Both the position numbers and the translations under genes were made by a program. 64,000 bases of DNA. It comes from an uncultured Lachnospiraceae bacterium (GTDB taxonomy: Bacteria; Bacillota; Clostridia; Lachnospirales; Lachnospiraceae). Location: positions 1 through 64,000 of the forward strand of contig CAJUDE010000021.1 in the NCBI GenBank assembly GCA_910585295.1. The letters are read 5' to 3'. Positions 1 through 7,523 of the stretch are shown here, in pieces (within the stretch, counting starts at the first letter, position 1; every line of letters begins with the position of its first letter). Below the pieces are notes generated by a model. The model was not told the origin of the DNA. It did not search any database and worked only from the letters and a program-made list of their open reading frames with translations.

Positions 1-39
1 CTCATAGGGCGGCCTCCATATCGTTCCCGTGTAATGCAT
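1..39 (-). CDS. Radical SAM protein, N-terminus only (runs off window)
   Basis: Only the first 13 codons lie in the window (MHYTGTIWRPPYE); the gene continues past base 1. The opening resembles a Clostridial radical SAM family whose members begin with a His-Tyr/Phe-x-Gly segment and an RPP motif before the CxxxCxxC cluster. That match is from memory of the family, and the cluster itself is not visible. A GGAAGGAG ribosome binding site lies about nine bases upstream of the ATG, so the start is credible. It lies just downstream of the pyrD relic on the same strand. Confidence 0.4.
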   Translation of the reverse strand, partial: MHYTGTIWRPPYE

Positions 40-69
40 AAACCATCTCTCCTTCCTGTCTGTAAAAAT

Positions 70-312
70 CTAACTGACGATACCCCTGATCTCCTTTAAG
101 TCCCGGATACCGTTTTCCTCCATGTACTTTTCCAGCCCGCCCTTTTCCTCACGTCAATCCCCATGCCCGAAGGCGATCCCGCCATGCTCCACGTTCGGGC
201 AGGAAATATTAATCTCCAGCATATCTATCCCCTGCCCGGAGCCGAATGTCCCGGACGCGGGCATCACCGGGTTCTTTAACCTGATGCCCGCTATATCCAC
301 TGATGTGTTTAT
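70..312 (-). pseudogene. pyrD: pyrD relic (dihydroorotate dehydrogenase, catalytic subunit)
   Basis: Reading the minus strand gives NTSVDIAGIRLKNPVMPASG then TFGSG, the N-terminus of class 1B PyrD. It joins directly to MLEINISCPN and HGGIAFG, which belong roughly 110 residues further on in an intact enzyme. An in-frame stop follows. The frame then resumes with a C-terminal helix (KYMEENGIRDLKEIRG) and ends. An intact enzyme is about 300 residues, so most of the barrel is gone. The expected start codon is ATA instead of ATG, although an AGGAGG ribosome binding site still sits eight bases before it. This is a clear decayed gene with lost start, two internal deletions and a nonsense codon. Confidence 0.8.
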
Positions 313-426
313 CCCGTCCGCCTCCTTCCTGAATCACATGATAGCAACTGGCAGGGGAAAAGAAAAGTACTGTCTTTTTTCGTTTATAGTGCGGAAAATG
401 ATACCGGTATCAAAAAGCATAGTACC

Positions 427-455
427 TTGAACAGGTAAAACGGATATAGTATAAT
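427..455 (+). promoter_or_regulatory. Sigma-A-type promoter for the HxlR gene
   Basis: TTGAAC (-35) and TATAAT (-10) are separated by exactly 17 bases and lie about 24 bases before the start of the HxlR-family gene. HxlR regulators often control themselves and a divergent neighbour; here the divergent neighbour is the dead pyrD fragment. Confidence 0.65.
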
Positions 456-478
456 GACGTTAAAAGGAGGGACACCCT

Positions 479-811
479 ATGGGCAACATGAAAGCGCCGC
501 TGCCCCAATGCGCGGCTATGGTCAGGGTACAGAACATCTTAAGCGGGAAATGGAAGATAACGATATTGATATTATGGTACATCGCGGAATATGAGGCGCA
601 GCGGTTCGGGGAACTGAGGCGGAGGCTTGGGGACATCACGCAGTCCACCCTCACCAAGCAGCTCCGGGAACTGGAACAGGACGGCTTCATCTCCCGCTAT
701 ATCTATCAGGAAGCGCCGCCGAAAGTGGAGTATTCCCTGACTGGCCTGGGGAAAAGTTTCATCCCTATTTTGAAAGATATGAAAAGCTGGAGCGATACGC
801 ATCTGATGTGA
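479..811 (+). CDS. HxlR-family winged-helix transcriptional regulator
   Basis: This 110-residue protein has the HxlR layout: a short N-terminus with a single Cys (PQC, residue 11), the segment LSGKWKITILILWYI, then a winged helix with recognition helix around TQSTLTKQLRELEQDG (residues 53-68) and the wing YSLTGLGK. The length is normal for the family. AAAGGAGG lies eight bases before the ATG. A second Met at residue 4 is possible but less well spaced. HxlR proteins often sense reactive electrophiles or oxidants through the N-terminal Cys; whether this one does is inference. The following metallophosphoesterase gene, 43 bases downstream on the same strand, may be co-transcribed. Confidence 0.9.
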   Translation: MGNMKAPLPQCAAMVRVQNILSGKWKITILILWYIAEYEAQRFGELRRRLGDITQSTLTKQLRELEQDGFISRYIYQEAPPKVEYSLTGLGKSFIPILKDMKSWSDTHLM

Positions 812-854
812 TGCCGCCTGTTTACAGGCATAAAGACAGAAAAGGGGGCAAGGA

Positions 855-1721
855 ATGAAAAAGAAACTATCTCCGAAACGGGCTGCCGTATTCAGCACGG
901 TTTCCGCACTGCTGTTAATTCTGTTCCTATGGACGGCATGGGGGAACACGGCTTTGATGGCAGGTACCTTTACCATTTCCGGCAGCCGCATCCCGCCTGC
1001 GTTTTCTGGGTTCCGCATCGCACAGGTATCTGACCTGCACAATGCCGAATTTGGGGAAGGTAATGCCACGCTGCTGCGGATGCTGGCTGAAAGCAGGCCG
1101 GACATTATCGTAATAACCGGGGATTTGGTGGATTCCTCGCATACAGACATTGACACCGCCCTTGCCTTTGCAAAAGAGGCGGCAGCGATTGCCCCCGTAT
1201 ACTATGTGACGGGCAACCATGAAGCACGCCTGCCAGAGTATGGACGGCTTAAGGCTGGACTGGATGAGGCCGGCGTCACCGTGCTTGAAGACCAGTCAGT
1301 GCAGATAGGCCGTGACGGAGAAACGGTTACGCTCATCGGGCTTTCCGATCCAGATTTTACGGTAAAGGGGGATATGTTTGGGGAAATACCTTCCATGGCT
1401 GGCACAAAATTGGAAAACCTGCTTGACGGTGAAACAGGCTATACTGTCCTGCTCTCCCACCGCCCAGAGCTGTTTGAAACTTATGCGGGCTGCGGCATTG
1501 ACCTTGCCTTAAGCGGCCATGCACACGGCGGCCAGTTCCGTCTGCCATTTATCGGAGGGGTGATTGCGCCCAACCAGGGGCTGTTCCCGAAATATGATGC
1601 GGGGCTGTATACGGATGGCAGTACAAACATGGTCGTCAGCCGCGGGCTTGGGAACAGCATCATCCCATTTCGTTTCAATAACCGCCCGGAGATTGTACTG
1701 GTGGAACTTTGTGCTGAATGA
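855..1721 (+). CDS. Membrane-anchored metallophosphoesterase (YkuE/YaeI-like)
   Basis: A 288-residue calcineurin-like phosphoesterase. A single N-terminal hydrophobic helix (about residues 12-30) anchors it to the membrane with the catalytic domain probably outside. The two-metal signature is complete: SDLH (D60, H62), GDLVD (D90), GNHE (N121, H122) and the C-terminal GHAHGGQFRLP. YkuE-like relatives act on lipid or UDP-linked phosphoesters, but the substrate here is not shown by sequence. The ribosome binding site is AAGGGGGCAAGGA directly before the ATG. The gene follows the HxlR regulator and precedes a gene-poor stretch with relics. Confidence 0.88.
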   Translation: MKKKLSPKRAAVFSTVSALLLILFLWTAWGNTALMAGTFTISGSRIPPAFSGFRIAQVSDLHNAEFGEGNATLLRMLAESRPDIIVITGDLVDSSHTDIDTALAFAKEAAAIAPVYYVTGNHEARLPEYGRLKAGLDEAGVTVLEDQSVQIGRDGETVTLIGLSDPDFTVKGDMFGEIPSMAGTKLENLLDGETGYTVLLSHRPELFETYAGCGIDLALSGHAHGGQFRLPFIGGVIAPNQGLFPKYDAGLYTDGSTNMVVSRGLGNSIIPFRFNNRPEIVLVELCAE

Positions 1722-2104
1722 TAAAATCTGATTTTTACAAAGATATGGTAAGATGAACGTTTTGTATAAGGGTTTTGCCTGCGAGTACCCAAATTCCTAT
1801 GGCATCAATTGGAAATAGCCCCCTGAGCCGCTGTTAGATTTTGATGGCTTTTACCCCTCTTTCCCCCACCCAGTTCGACATTCGACAAAGTTTCCTTGCT
1901 TTTATGCGGAATCCAGTATAGAATGATTTCATCGGAATTTTTCATTTTTATTGATATATTTCCCGTAAAAACGTATAATAATATCAGGGATGGGAAACCG
2001 TCTCAGGAGATTCCCTGCCAAATAGTGGATAGCTTTATATTCAGGAGAGTTCCTGCATCGCGACAAAAACGGCATAGCCGCAAAGATTATACTATTTTTA
2101 TATT
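1722..2104. other. Gene-poor stretch with no recognisable feature
   Basis: No reading frame here has a recognisable family match or a convincing ribosome binding site. It separates the metallophosphoesterase from a response-regulator fragment and probably belongs to the same eroded segment. Confidence 0.4.
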
Positions 2105-2228
2105 TTATATCATATCCTGAATAAACCGATAACCCATGCCGCGTATGTTTTCAATACGGCAGGAGGTACAGCCTGCATCCTCCAGTTTCCCGCGTATCCG
2201 GTTCAGGCTAATCCAACTTAAAATAATC
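2105..2228 (-). pseudogene. C-terminal relic of an OmpR-type response regulator
   Basis: An open stretch of about 40 codons reads SLNRIRGKLEDAGC and then RIENIRGMGYRF before a stop. This is the last part of a winged-helix DNA-binding domain of the VanR/OmpR type, where the recognition helix carries an N-R-I-R-x-K-L motif and the wing ends in G-x-G-Y-R. The receiver domain and the start of the effector domain are absent, and a TAG stop closes the frame upstream. It is a fragment, not a gene. Confidence 0.7.
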
Positions 2229-2296
2229 TATATTTTATTACTATCGTTTGCCTCCCTTGCTACACTCCCAGTCTAAAGTTTTCTGTCCGTATTTAT

Positions 2297-2533
2297 TTAC
2301 ACAGAAACATCCAAAAATGAATTTAACTTATCCATATACTCATCCTTCCATTCCTCAATCTCCAGCTTCATAGGCTTAGATAAATCCAAGCTAAAAATAC
2401 CCATTATTGACTTTGCGTCAATCACGTAACGGCCACTGACTATGGTAACATCCCCAGGCATATTTCCAACAACATTTACAAAACTTTTCACTGCATCAAC
2501 AGAGGGTAGTAAAATATCCATCGTTTTTATCAT
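2297..2533 (-). CDS. HPr-like protein lacking the phosphorylatable histidine
   Basis: A 78-residue protein that aligns with PTS HPr over its second half: VSGRYVIDAKSIMGIFSLDL matches the region around the regulatory Ser46 (K-S-I-M-G). The canonical G-L-H-A-R-P loop with His15 is missing; the equivalent segment reads LLPSVDAVKSFVNVV. It therefore should not relay phosphate from enzyme I, but could still be a target or partner of an HPr kinase or CcpA-like regulator, in the manner of Bacillus Crh. That is inference. Such HPr-like proteins are common in Lachnospiraceae. The ATG overlaps the stop of the EIIB fragment by four bases, suggesting translational coupling. Confidence 0.75.
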   Translation of the reverse strand: MIKTMDILLPSVDAVKSFVNVVGNMPGDVTIVSGRYVIDAKSIMGIFSLDLSKPMKLEIEEWKDEYMDKLNSFLDVSV

Positions 2534-2709
2534 ATCTCTTCTTTCACCAGATCCACCTTCAGGATTCCGTCCACATCTGCCCTTGCCTCATCTTTCAAAA
2601 CAAGCCTGAGCCTAGTTGCGCAGTGAGCGGCGCTGATAATGTTTTCTTTGCCGCCAACCAGCCTCAAAAGTTCTTCGGCAGACGCCTGATAGCGTTCTTC
2701 CTTTGTCAT
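2530..2709 (-). pseudogene. Truncated PTS EIIB domain
   Basis: A 59-residue product starting MTKEERYQ after a good AAGGAGGA site. It holds the conserved EIIB core LVGGKENIISAAHCATRLRL with the phosphocysteine in AAHCATRLR, as in glucose, sucrose and trehalose-type transporters. It stops at KVDLVKEEI, where an intact EIIB continues to its GVF motif and then an EIIC channel. The rest of the transporter is absent. Open sequence upstream to base 2760 has a poorer start. It lies between a GH13 glucosidase gene and an HPr-like gene, so a PTS uptake gene has probably been lost by internal deletion. Confidence 0.7.
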
Positions 2710-2731
2710 GGTTCTTTCTTCCTCCTTTTGA

Positions 2732-4357
2732 TTATATGATTTCATAGATAGCCGCTTCATAGGGGCGCAATCTCATCTGTTCAAGCCGGGTTTCCGATTC
2801 CTGTTCATAATTGGACAGGAGCGCCCTGCCTTTTCTAGGGTAATCAAAACGTGCCGATTTCTCATAGAAATTACCTATCACCAGCCACTTTTTTCCCTTC
2901 CATTCCCTTGCATACGCAAATACATGTCCATCCTCCGGGCAGAGCAGTTCAAAAGTCCCATAAATCAATATAGGCTCTTCTTTTCGGAATCTGATCAGCT
3001 TTTTATAATAATAGAAAATAGAATTCTGATCCCTTAATGCCTCTTCTGCATTAATTTTTGTATAATTGGGATTTACCCTGCACCATGGTGTCCCTTCCGT
3101 AAATCCTGCACCTGGGCCGTTGTCCCACTGCATGGGTGTTCTTGCATTATCCCTTGACTTAGCGCAAAGGGATTTCATGATTTCTTCTTCGGGATATCCC
3201 ATCTGCTTCCGTTCCCGGTACATATTGACAGACTCTACATCAAAAAAATCCTCAATACCTGAAAACGGATAGTTAGTCATCCCTATTTCTTCGCCTTGGT
3301 AAATATAAGGCGTCCCCTTCATGCCATGAAGCACGGTTGCCAGCATCTTTGCAGATTCCACCCGGTACTCCTTGTCATTCCCCCATCTGGAAACGATTCT
3401 CGGAAGGTCATGGCTGTTCCAAAAAAGGCTGTTCCATCCTTTCCCCTCCAATGCCTTCTGCCATTTCGCAAACGCCCGTTTTAGCTGTTTCAATTCAAGG
3501 GGCTTTAAATCCCACTTCTGTTCTCCTGGAACCTGATCCAGCAGCATCTGCTCAAACTGAAAAATCATATCCAGTTCTTTCCGCTCCGGATCAGAATATA
3601 AACTTCCATTCTCAATATCTGCTCCCCAGCATTCTCCTACCGTGATCAGGTTTTTTCCCCCGAAAGTTTCCCTGTTCATTTCCTGGAGGTATTCATGCAG
3701 CTTTGGCCCGTTTTCTTTTATCTCCTGATCCGGGATTTTTCCAATGACATCAATCACATCCATCCGGAAACCGCCAACGCCCATATCAATCCAGAAATTC
3801 ATCATTTTCCAGATTTCTTTCCGCATCGCTTCATTCTCCCAGTTCAGATCCGGTTGTTTTTTATGATAGAAGTGCAGATAATACTCTCCCGTTTCTTCCG
3901 AGTATTCCCATGCATTACCGCCAAAACAAGATTCCAGTTCATTAGGCGGACTGCCTTTTTCCCCTTCTCTCCAGATATAATAGTCCCTGTACGGACTGTC
4001 CTTCGATTTTTTCGCCTCCACAAACCACGGATGCTCATCAGAAGTATGGTTCACAACAAGGTCCATGATAATTCTAATACCACAATTTTCACATTCTCGG
4101 ATTAGAGCCTTCATATCTTCCATCGAGCCGTACTCTGGTGATATTCCATAATAATCGGATATATCATAGCCATTATCCGCATTGGGAGAGGCATAGACTG
4201 GACTCAGCCATATCACGTCGACCCCCAATTCCTCCAGATACCACAATTTGGAGCGGATACCGTTAATATCGCCGATTCCATCACCATTGCTGTCACAGAA
4301 GCTTCGTGGATATATCTGGTATACAACACTGCTTTTCCACCACTTTTCTTCCACCAT
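2732..4357 (-). CDS. GH13 alpha-glucosidase (oligo-1,6-glucosidase-like)
   Basis: A 541-residue cytoplasmic glycoside hydrolase of family 13. Conserved regions are DIVVNH-type region I (DLVVNH, about 99-104), the nucleophile in GFRMDV (D200), the acid/base in TVGECW (E242) and the transition-state Asp in NSHDLPR (D317). Val follows the nucleophile, a residue linked to alpha-1,6 specificity in isomaltases. The loops NGDGIGDINGI and QPDLNWEN also fit oligo-1,6-glucosidase. A phosphotrehalase is the main alternative, since PTS pieces follow. The ATG three codons inside the longest frame is chosen because AGGTG lies six bases before it. An AraC regulator is divergent upstream. Confidence 0.85.
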   Translation of the reverse strand: MVEEKWWKSSVVYQIYPRSFCDSNGDGIGDINGIRSKLWYLEELGVDVIWLSPVYASPNADNGYDISDYYGISPEYGSMEDMKALIRECENCGIRIIMDLVVNHTSDEHPWFVEAKKSKDSPYRDYYIWREGEKGSPPNELESCFGGNAWEYSEETGEYYLHFYHKKQPDLNWENEAMRKEIWKMMNFWIDMGVGGFRMDVIDVIGKIPDQEIKENGPKLHEYLQEMNRETFGGKNLITVGECWGADIENGSLYSDPERKELDMIFQFEQMLLDQVPGEQKWDLKPLELKQLKRAFAKWQKALEGKGWNSLFWNSHDLPRIVSRWGNDKEYRVESAKMLATVLHGMKGTPYIYQGEEIGMTNYPFSGIEDFFDVESVNMYRERKQMGYPEEEIMKSLCAKSRDNARTPMQWDNGPGAGFTEGTPWCRVNPNYTKINAEEALRDQNSIFYYYKKLIRFRKEEPILIYGTFELLCPEDGHVFAYAREWKGKKWLVIGNFYEKSARFDYPRKGRALLSNYEQESETRLEQMRLRPYEAAIYEII

Positions 4358-4474
4358 TCTTTTCACCTCGCTTGTTTTTCTTTGGTGATTTTAGTATACT
4401 GGAAAAGAAACCCTGATTTCTTGCATAATTTTACTCAATAATAACACAAATTTACGATTTAGGAGTTGATAGCT

Positions 4475-5347
4475 ATGTCACGAGCTTATCATGAAGATAA
4501 AACCCATGGTACTTCTGTTTTTCCTTTACAGGTATATTCTCACCATGACAAAGACGGATTTTATTTTGTATCACAGCACTGGCACGAAGAACTGGAATGG
4601 GTATATGCAGAATATGGAATCCTTAATTTGACTATCCACGGGAAAACCCTTGTCTTGAACCCAGGGGAATTCTGTTTTATCAATTCTGGAGAACTGCATG
4701 AAATTAAATCTGTGGGCGAGTCCCTGCACCATGCCGTTGTATTTAATCCCAGCTTTTTAGACTTTTCATTGTATGATGCCTGCCAGCATAATTTTATCCG
4801 GCCGATTACCAACGGAACACTGCTGTTTCCAACCTTCTGCTCCACGCTTTCACCTGAAGACCATAAACAAATCCTGTTCCATATGCAGGAGATTATAAAA
4901 CTTTACCACACATTGCCCACCTGCGCCCTTTTAAGCATTAAGCTCCACATATTACACATGATTGAATTATTTTTTCAGGCGGATTATTTTTATAAGAATA
5001 CGTTATCGCCCAAAGGAAAGGACTCCTTAAACAAATTAAAGCAAGTGATTGAATATGTTCACATCAATTACCCTGAATCAATCTCTTTGCAGACATTGTC
5101 TGAAATATGCTTTATGAGCCCTAATTATTTCTGCCACTATTTTAAACAAGAAATTGGAAAGACACCGATCAGTTTTATTAATGAATATAGAATAGAAAAA
5201 GCCTGCGAAATGCTGTCAGAATCAAAAGTGCCGATTTCTGATATCGCACTTTCTGTTGGATTTGATAATTTTAGTTATTTTATACGAAAATTCCGGGAAT
5301 ATAAGGGAGTTGCACCGAATAAGTACCGTTCTCTTTGCTTAAAATAG
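4475..5347 (+). CDS. AraC-family regulator with cupin sensor domain
   Basis: A 290-residue regulator. The N-terminal cupin (HWHEELEW and the segment LNPGEFCFINSGELHEIKS) is the sugar-sensing arm. The C-terminal 100 residues hold two helix-turn-helix units (SLQTLSEICFMSPNYFCHYFK and ISDIALSVGFDNFSYFIRKF) typical of AraC/XylS proteins. The ATG preceded by AGGAG at nine bases is preferred to a TTG three codons earlier. It is divergent from the GH13 glucosidase gene with a short shared promoter region, so it probably controls that operon in response to a sugar. The codon usage is more AT-rich than in the metabolic genes further right. Confidence 0.9.
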   Translation: MSRAYHEDKTHGTSVFPLQVYSHHDKDGFYFVSQHWHEELEWVYAEYGILNLTIHGKTLVLNPGEFCFINSGELHEIKSVGESLHHAVVFNPSFLDFSLYDACQHNFIRPITNGTLLFPTFCSTLSPEDHKQILFHMQEIIKLYHTLPTCALLSIKLHILHMIELFFQADYFYKNTLSPKGKDSLNKLKQVIEYVHINYPESISLQTLSEICFMSPNYFCHYFKQEIGKTPISFINEYRIEKACEMLSESKVPISDIALSVGFDNFSYFIRKFREYKGVAPNKYRSLCLK

Positions 5348-5455
5348 TATGGAGTTTGGCTGTGCCGTTTCTAATTTCCTAGCCATGGCCAAGTTTTTCT
5401 CATCAGGTCTCTGTCTAAAGTTGTCTTTTCACAGTTTATATCATCACTCCAGTAC

Positions 5456-5616
5456 TATTACTCCGGCGGTTAAATATCGACGTTTTTACTTGCTTAAATT
5501 TCCATCTGCCGCGTTGTCATCAATCGTTGTGACGCTCGCTACAACTCATTCTTCCGCCTTGCAGATGGAAATTTATTCTTTGTAAAATTCGTCGACATTT
5601 AACCGCCGGAGTAATA
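5456..5616. repeat. MITE-like palindromic element with TA flanks
   Basis: The ends are 27-base inverted repeats with one mismatch, opening TATTACTCCGGCGG. Inside are a second pair of arms (AAATTTCCATCTGC and its complement) around a short centre with no reading frame. Reading the outermost TA as a target duplication leaves TTACTCC...GGAGTAA ends, which would fit a non-autonomous IS630/mariner-type element; the family assignment is inference. It sits between the convergent AraC and ABC-exporter genes and could act as a transcription terminator there. Confidence 0.7.
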
Positions 5617-5645
5617 TTCATGTTCCCCATCTTCCTTTCAAAATT

Positions 5646-7523
5646 CTATTCCTGCTCCAGTTTCCCGGTATAAAGCTGATAATACATCCCCCTCTTTGCC
5701 AACAGGCTGTCGTGATTCCCTCTCTCCACAATCCTCCCATGATCCAAAACCATAATCACATCCGAATTTTTAATTGTGGAAAGCCTGTGTGCAATCACAA
5801 ATACCGTCCTTCCTTTCATAAGCCGGTCCATACCATCCTGGACGATTTTCTCCGTCCTGGTATCAATGCTTGAAGTCGCTTCATCTAAAACCAACACTGG
5901 AGGGTCTGCCACAGCTACCCTTGCGATTGCCAGGAGTTGTCTCTGCCCCTGGGAAAGACTGCTGCCGCTGCTTTTCAGAACAGTCTGATACCCATTCGGA
6001 AGCTTCATAATAAACTCATGGGCATTGGCCAATTTTGCCGCCCGAATGATTTCCTCCTGCGTTGCATTCAATTTTCCATACCGGATATTTTCCATTACAG
6101 TCCCGGTAAATAAATGGGTATCCTGCAGTACCAGCCCCAGGGAATGCCGCAGATCATCTTTCCTGATTTTATTGATATTGATACCGTCATAACGAATCCT
6201 GCCGTCCTGCACATCATAAAAACGGTTGATTAGATTGGTAATCGTTGTTTTTCCTGCACCGGTAGCTCCTACAAAGGCAACCTTCTGTCCCGGCCTTGCA
6301 AAAATCTCAATATCATGCAGAACCTCTTTCCCCTCTGTATAGCCAAAGTCCACATGGTCAAATACTACGTCTCCCTTCATTGGCTGATAGGTTATCGTAT
6401 GGTCTGCTTTATGGTAGTGCTTCCATGCCCACATCCCGGTTCTGTCCGGAACCTCAGTCAGATTTCCTTTTTCATCATAGCGTGCATTTACCAGCTTCAC
6501 ATATCCGCCATCCTTTTCCGGCTCTTCATCCAATAATCCAAAAATTCTCTCCGCACCTGCAATCGCCATAATGATAGAATTTAACTGCTGTGAAAGCTGT
6601 GAAATCGGCTGATTGAAAGAACGGGAAAACTGTAGGAAGGATGCCAGCGTTCCAAGAGTCATCTGTCCGCCCAAAATAGACAGGCAAGCTCCAATCATTG
6701 CAATCACCGCATAGCTGACATACCCAAGGTTGCCAAGAACCGGCATAAGGATACTTGCATAACGGTTGGCATGATTCGTACTGTCACGCAGCTTTCCATT
6801 CAACCCCTTAAAATCCTGTATGCAGGCATCTTCATGGCAGAATACCTTCACTACCTTCTGGCCTTCCATCATTTCCTCTATGTATCCATTCAGATTCCCT
6901 ACATCCGTCTGCTGCTTCACAAAATAATGTCCGCTCTTAGAGGATATGGTTCTCGTTGCAAATACCATGCAGACTACCATCACAACTGTAATCACTGTCA
7001 ACGGGCGGCTTAAAACCAGCATGGATACAAAAACACCAACAACCGTGACCACTGCGGACAGCGTCTGCGGCATACTCTGGCTGATCACCTGCCGTAAGGT
7101 ATCCGTGTCGTTAGTGTAAATGCTCATGATATCCCCATGAGATTTTGTATCAAAATAGCGGATCGGCAGACGTTCCATGTGGCGGAACAGATCATCCCTT
7201 ACTTTCTTTAACATTCCCTGTGACACATAAATCATAATGTAGTTATAAGACCATGTACAGAACACGCCGATATAATAAACTGCCGCCATCACAAGCAATG
7301 CCCTCAAGAGTGGAGCCAGATCTGGTTTTACCTGATTGACAAAGGGCAGGATGTAATCATCAATCAGATTTCTCATGAACAGAGTACCGCCAATATTTGC
7401 AACGGTGCTAACGAGAATACATAGCGCCACCAGCAGACACTGCCATTTATATTCTTTTAAGACATAAGCAGTCAAACGTTTTAGGGTTGCCCCCATATTC
7501 TTTTTATTTCCTGCCTTCATCAT
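5646..7523 (-). CDS. ABC exporter half, ATP-hydrolysing subunit
   Basis: A 625-residue fusion of a six-helix membrane domain (about residues 10-310) and an ATPase domain. Walker A is GATGAGKTT, the Walker B is VLVLDEATSSID with the catalytic Glu, and the switch His is in IAHRLST. The signature is LSQGQ instead of LSGGQ. That pattern is typical of the catalytically complete half of a heterodimeric multidrug exporter (BmrCD, TM287/288 type). The start is the ATG after GGAGGGCGGCG; longer open sequence lies inside the upstream gene. It overlaps that partner gene by 20 bases, so the two are translated together. Substrate unknown. Confidence 0.9.
   Translation of the reverse strand: MMKAGNKKNMGATLKRLTAYVLKEYKWQCLLVALCILVSTVANIGGTLFMRNLIDDYILPFVNQVKPDLAPLLRALLVMAAVYYIGVFCTWSYNYIMIYVSQGMLKKVRDDLFRHMERLPIRYFDTKSHGDIMSIYTNDTDTLRQVISQSMPQTLSAVVTVVGVFVSMLVLSRPLTVITVVMVVCMVFATRTISSKSGHYFVKQQTDVGNLNGYIEEMMEGQKVVKVFCHEDACIQDFKGLNGKLRDSTNHANRYASILMPVLGNLGYVSYAVIAMIGACLSILGGQMTLGTLASFLQFSRSFNQPISQLSQQLNSIIMAIAGAERIFGLLDEEPEKDGGYVKLVNARYDEKGNLTEVPDRTGMWAWKHYHKADHTITYQPMKGDVVFDHVDFGYTEGKEVLHDIEIFARPGQKVAFVGATGAGKTTITNLINRFYDVQDGRIRYDGININKIRKDDLRHSLGLVLQDTHLFTGTVMENIRYGKLNATQEEIIRAAKLANAHEFIMKLPNGYQTVLKSSGSSLSQGQRQLLAIARVAVADPPVLVLDEATSSIDTRTEKIVQDGMDRLMKGRTVFVIAHRLSTIKNSDVIMVLDHGRIVERGNHDSLLAKRGMYYQLYTGKLEQE

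Noticed and set aside
122..430. Plus-strand 102-codon open frame
   Set aside because: It is antisense to the pyrD relic, has no ribosome binding site and no recognisable family.
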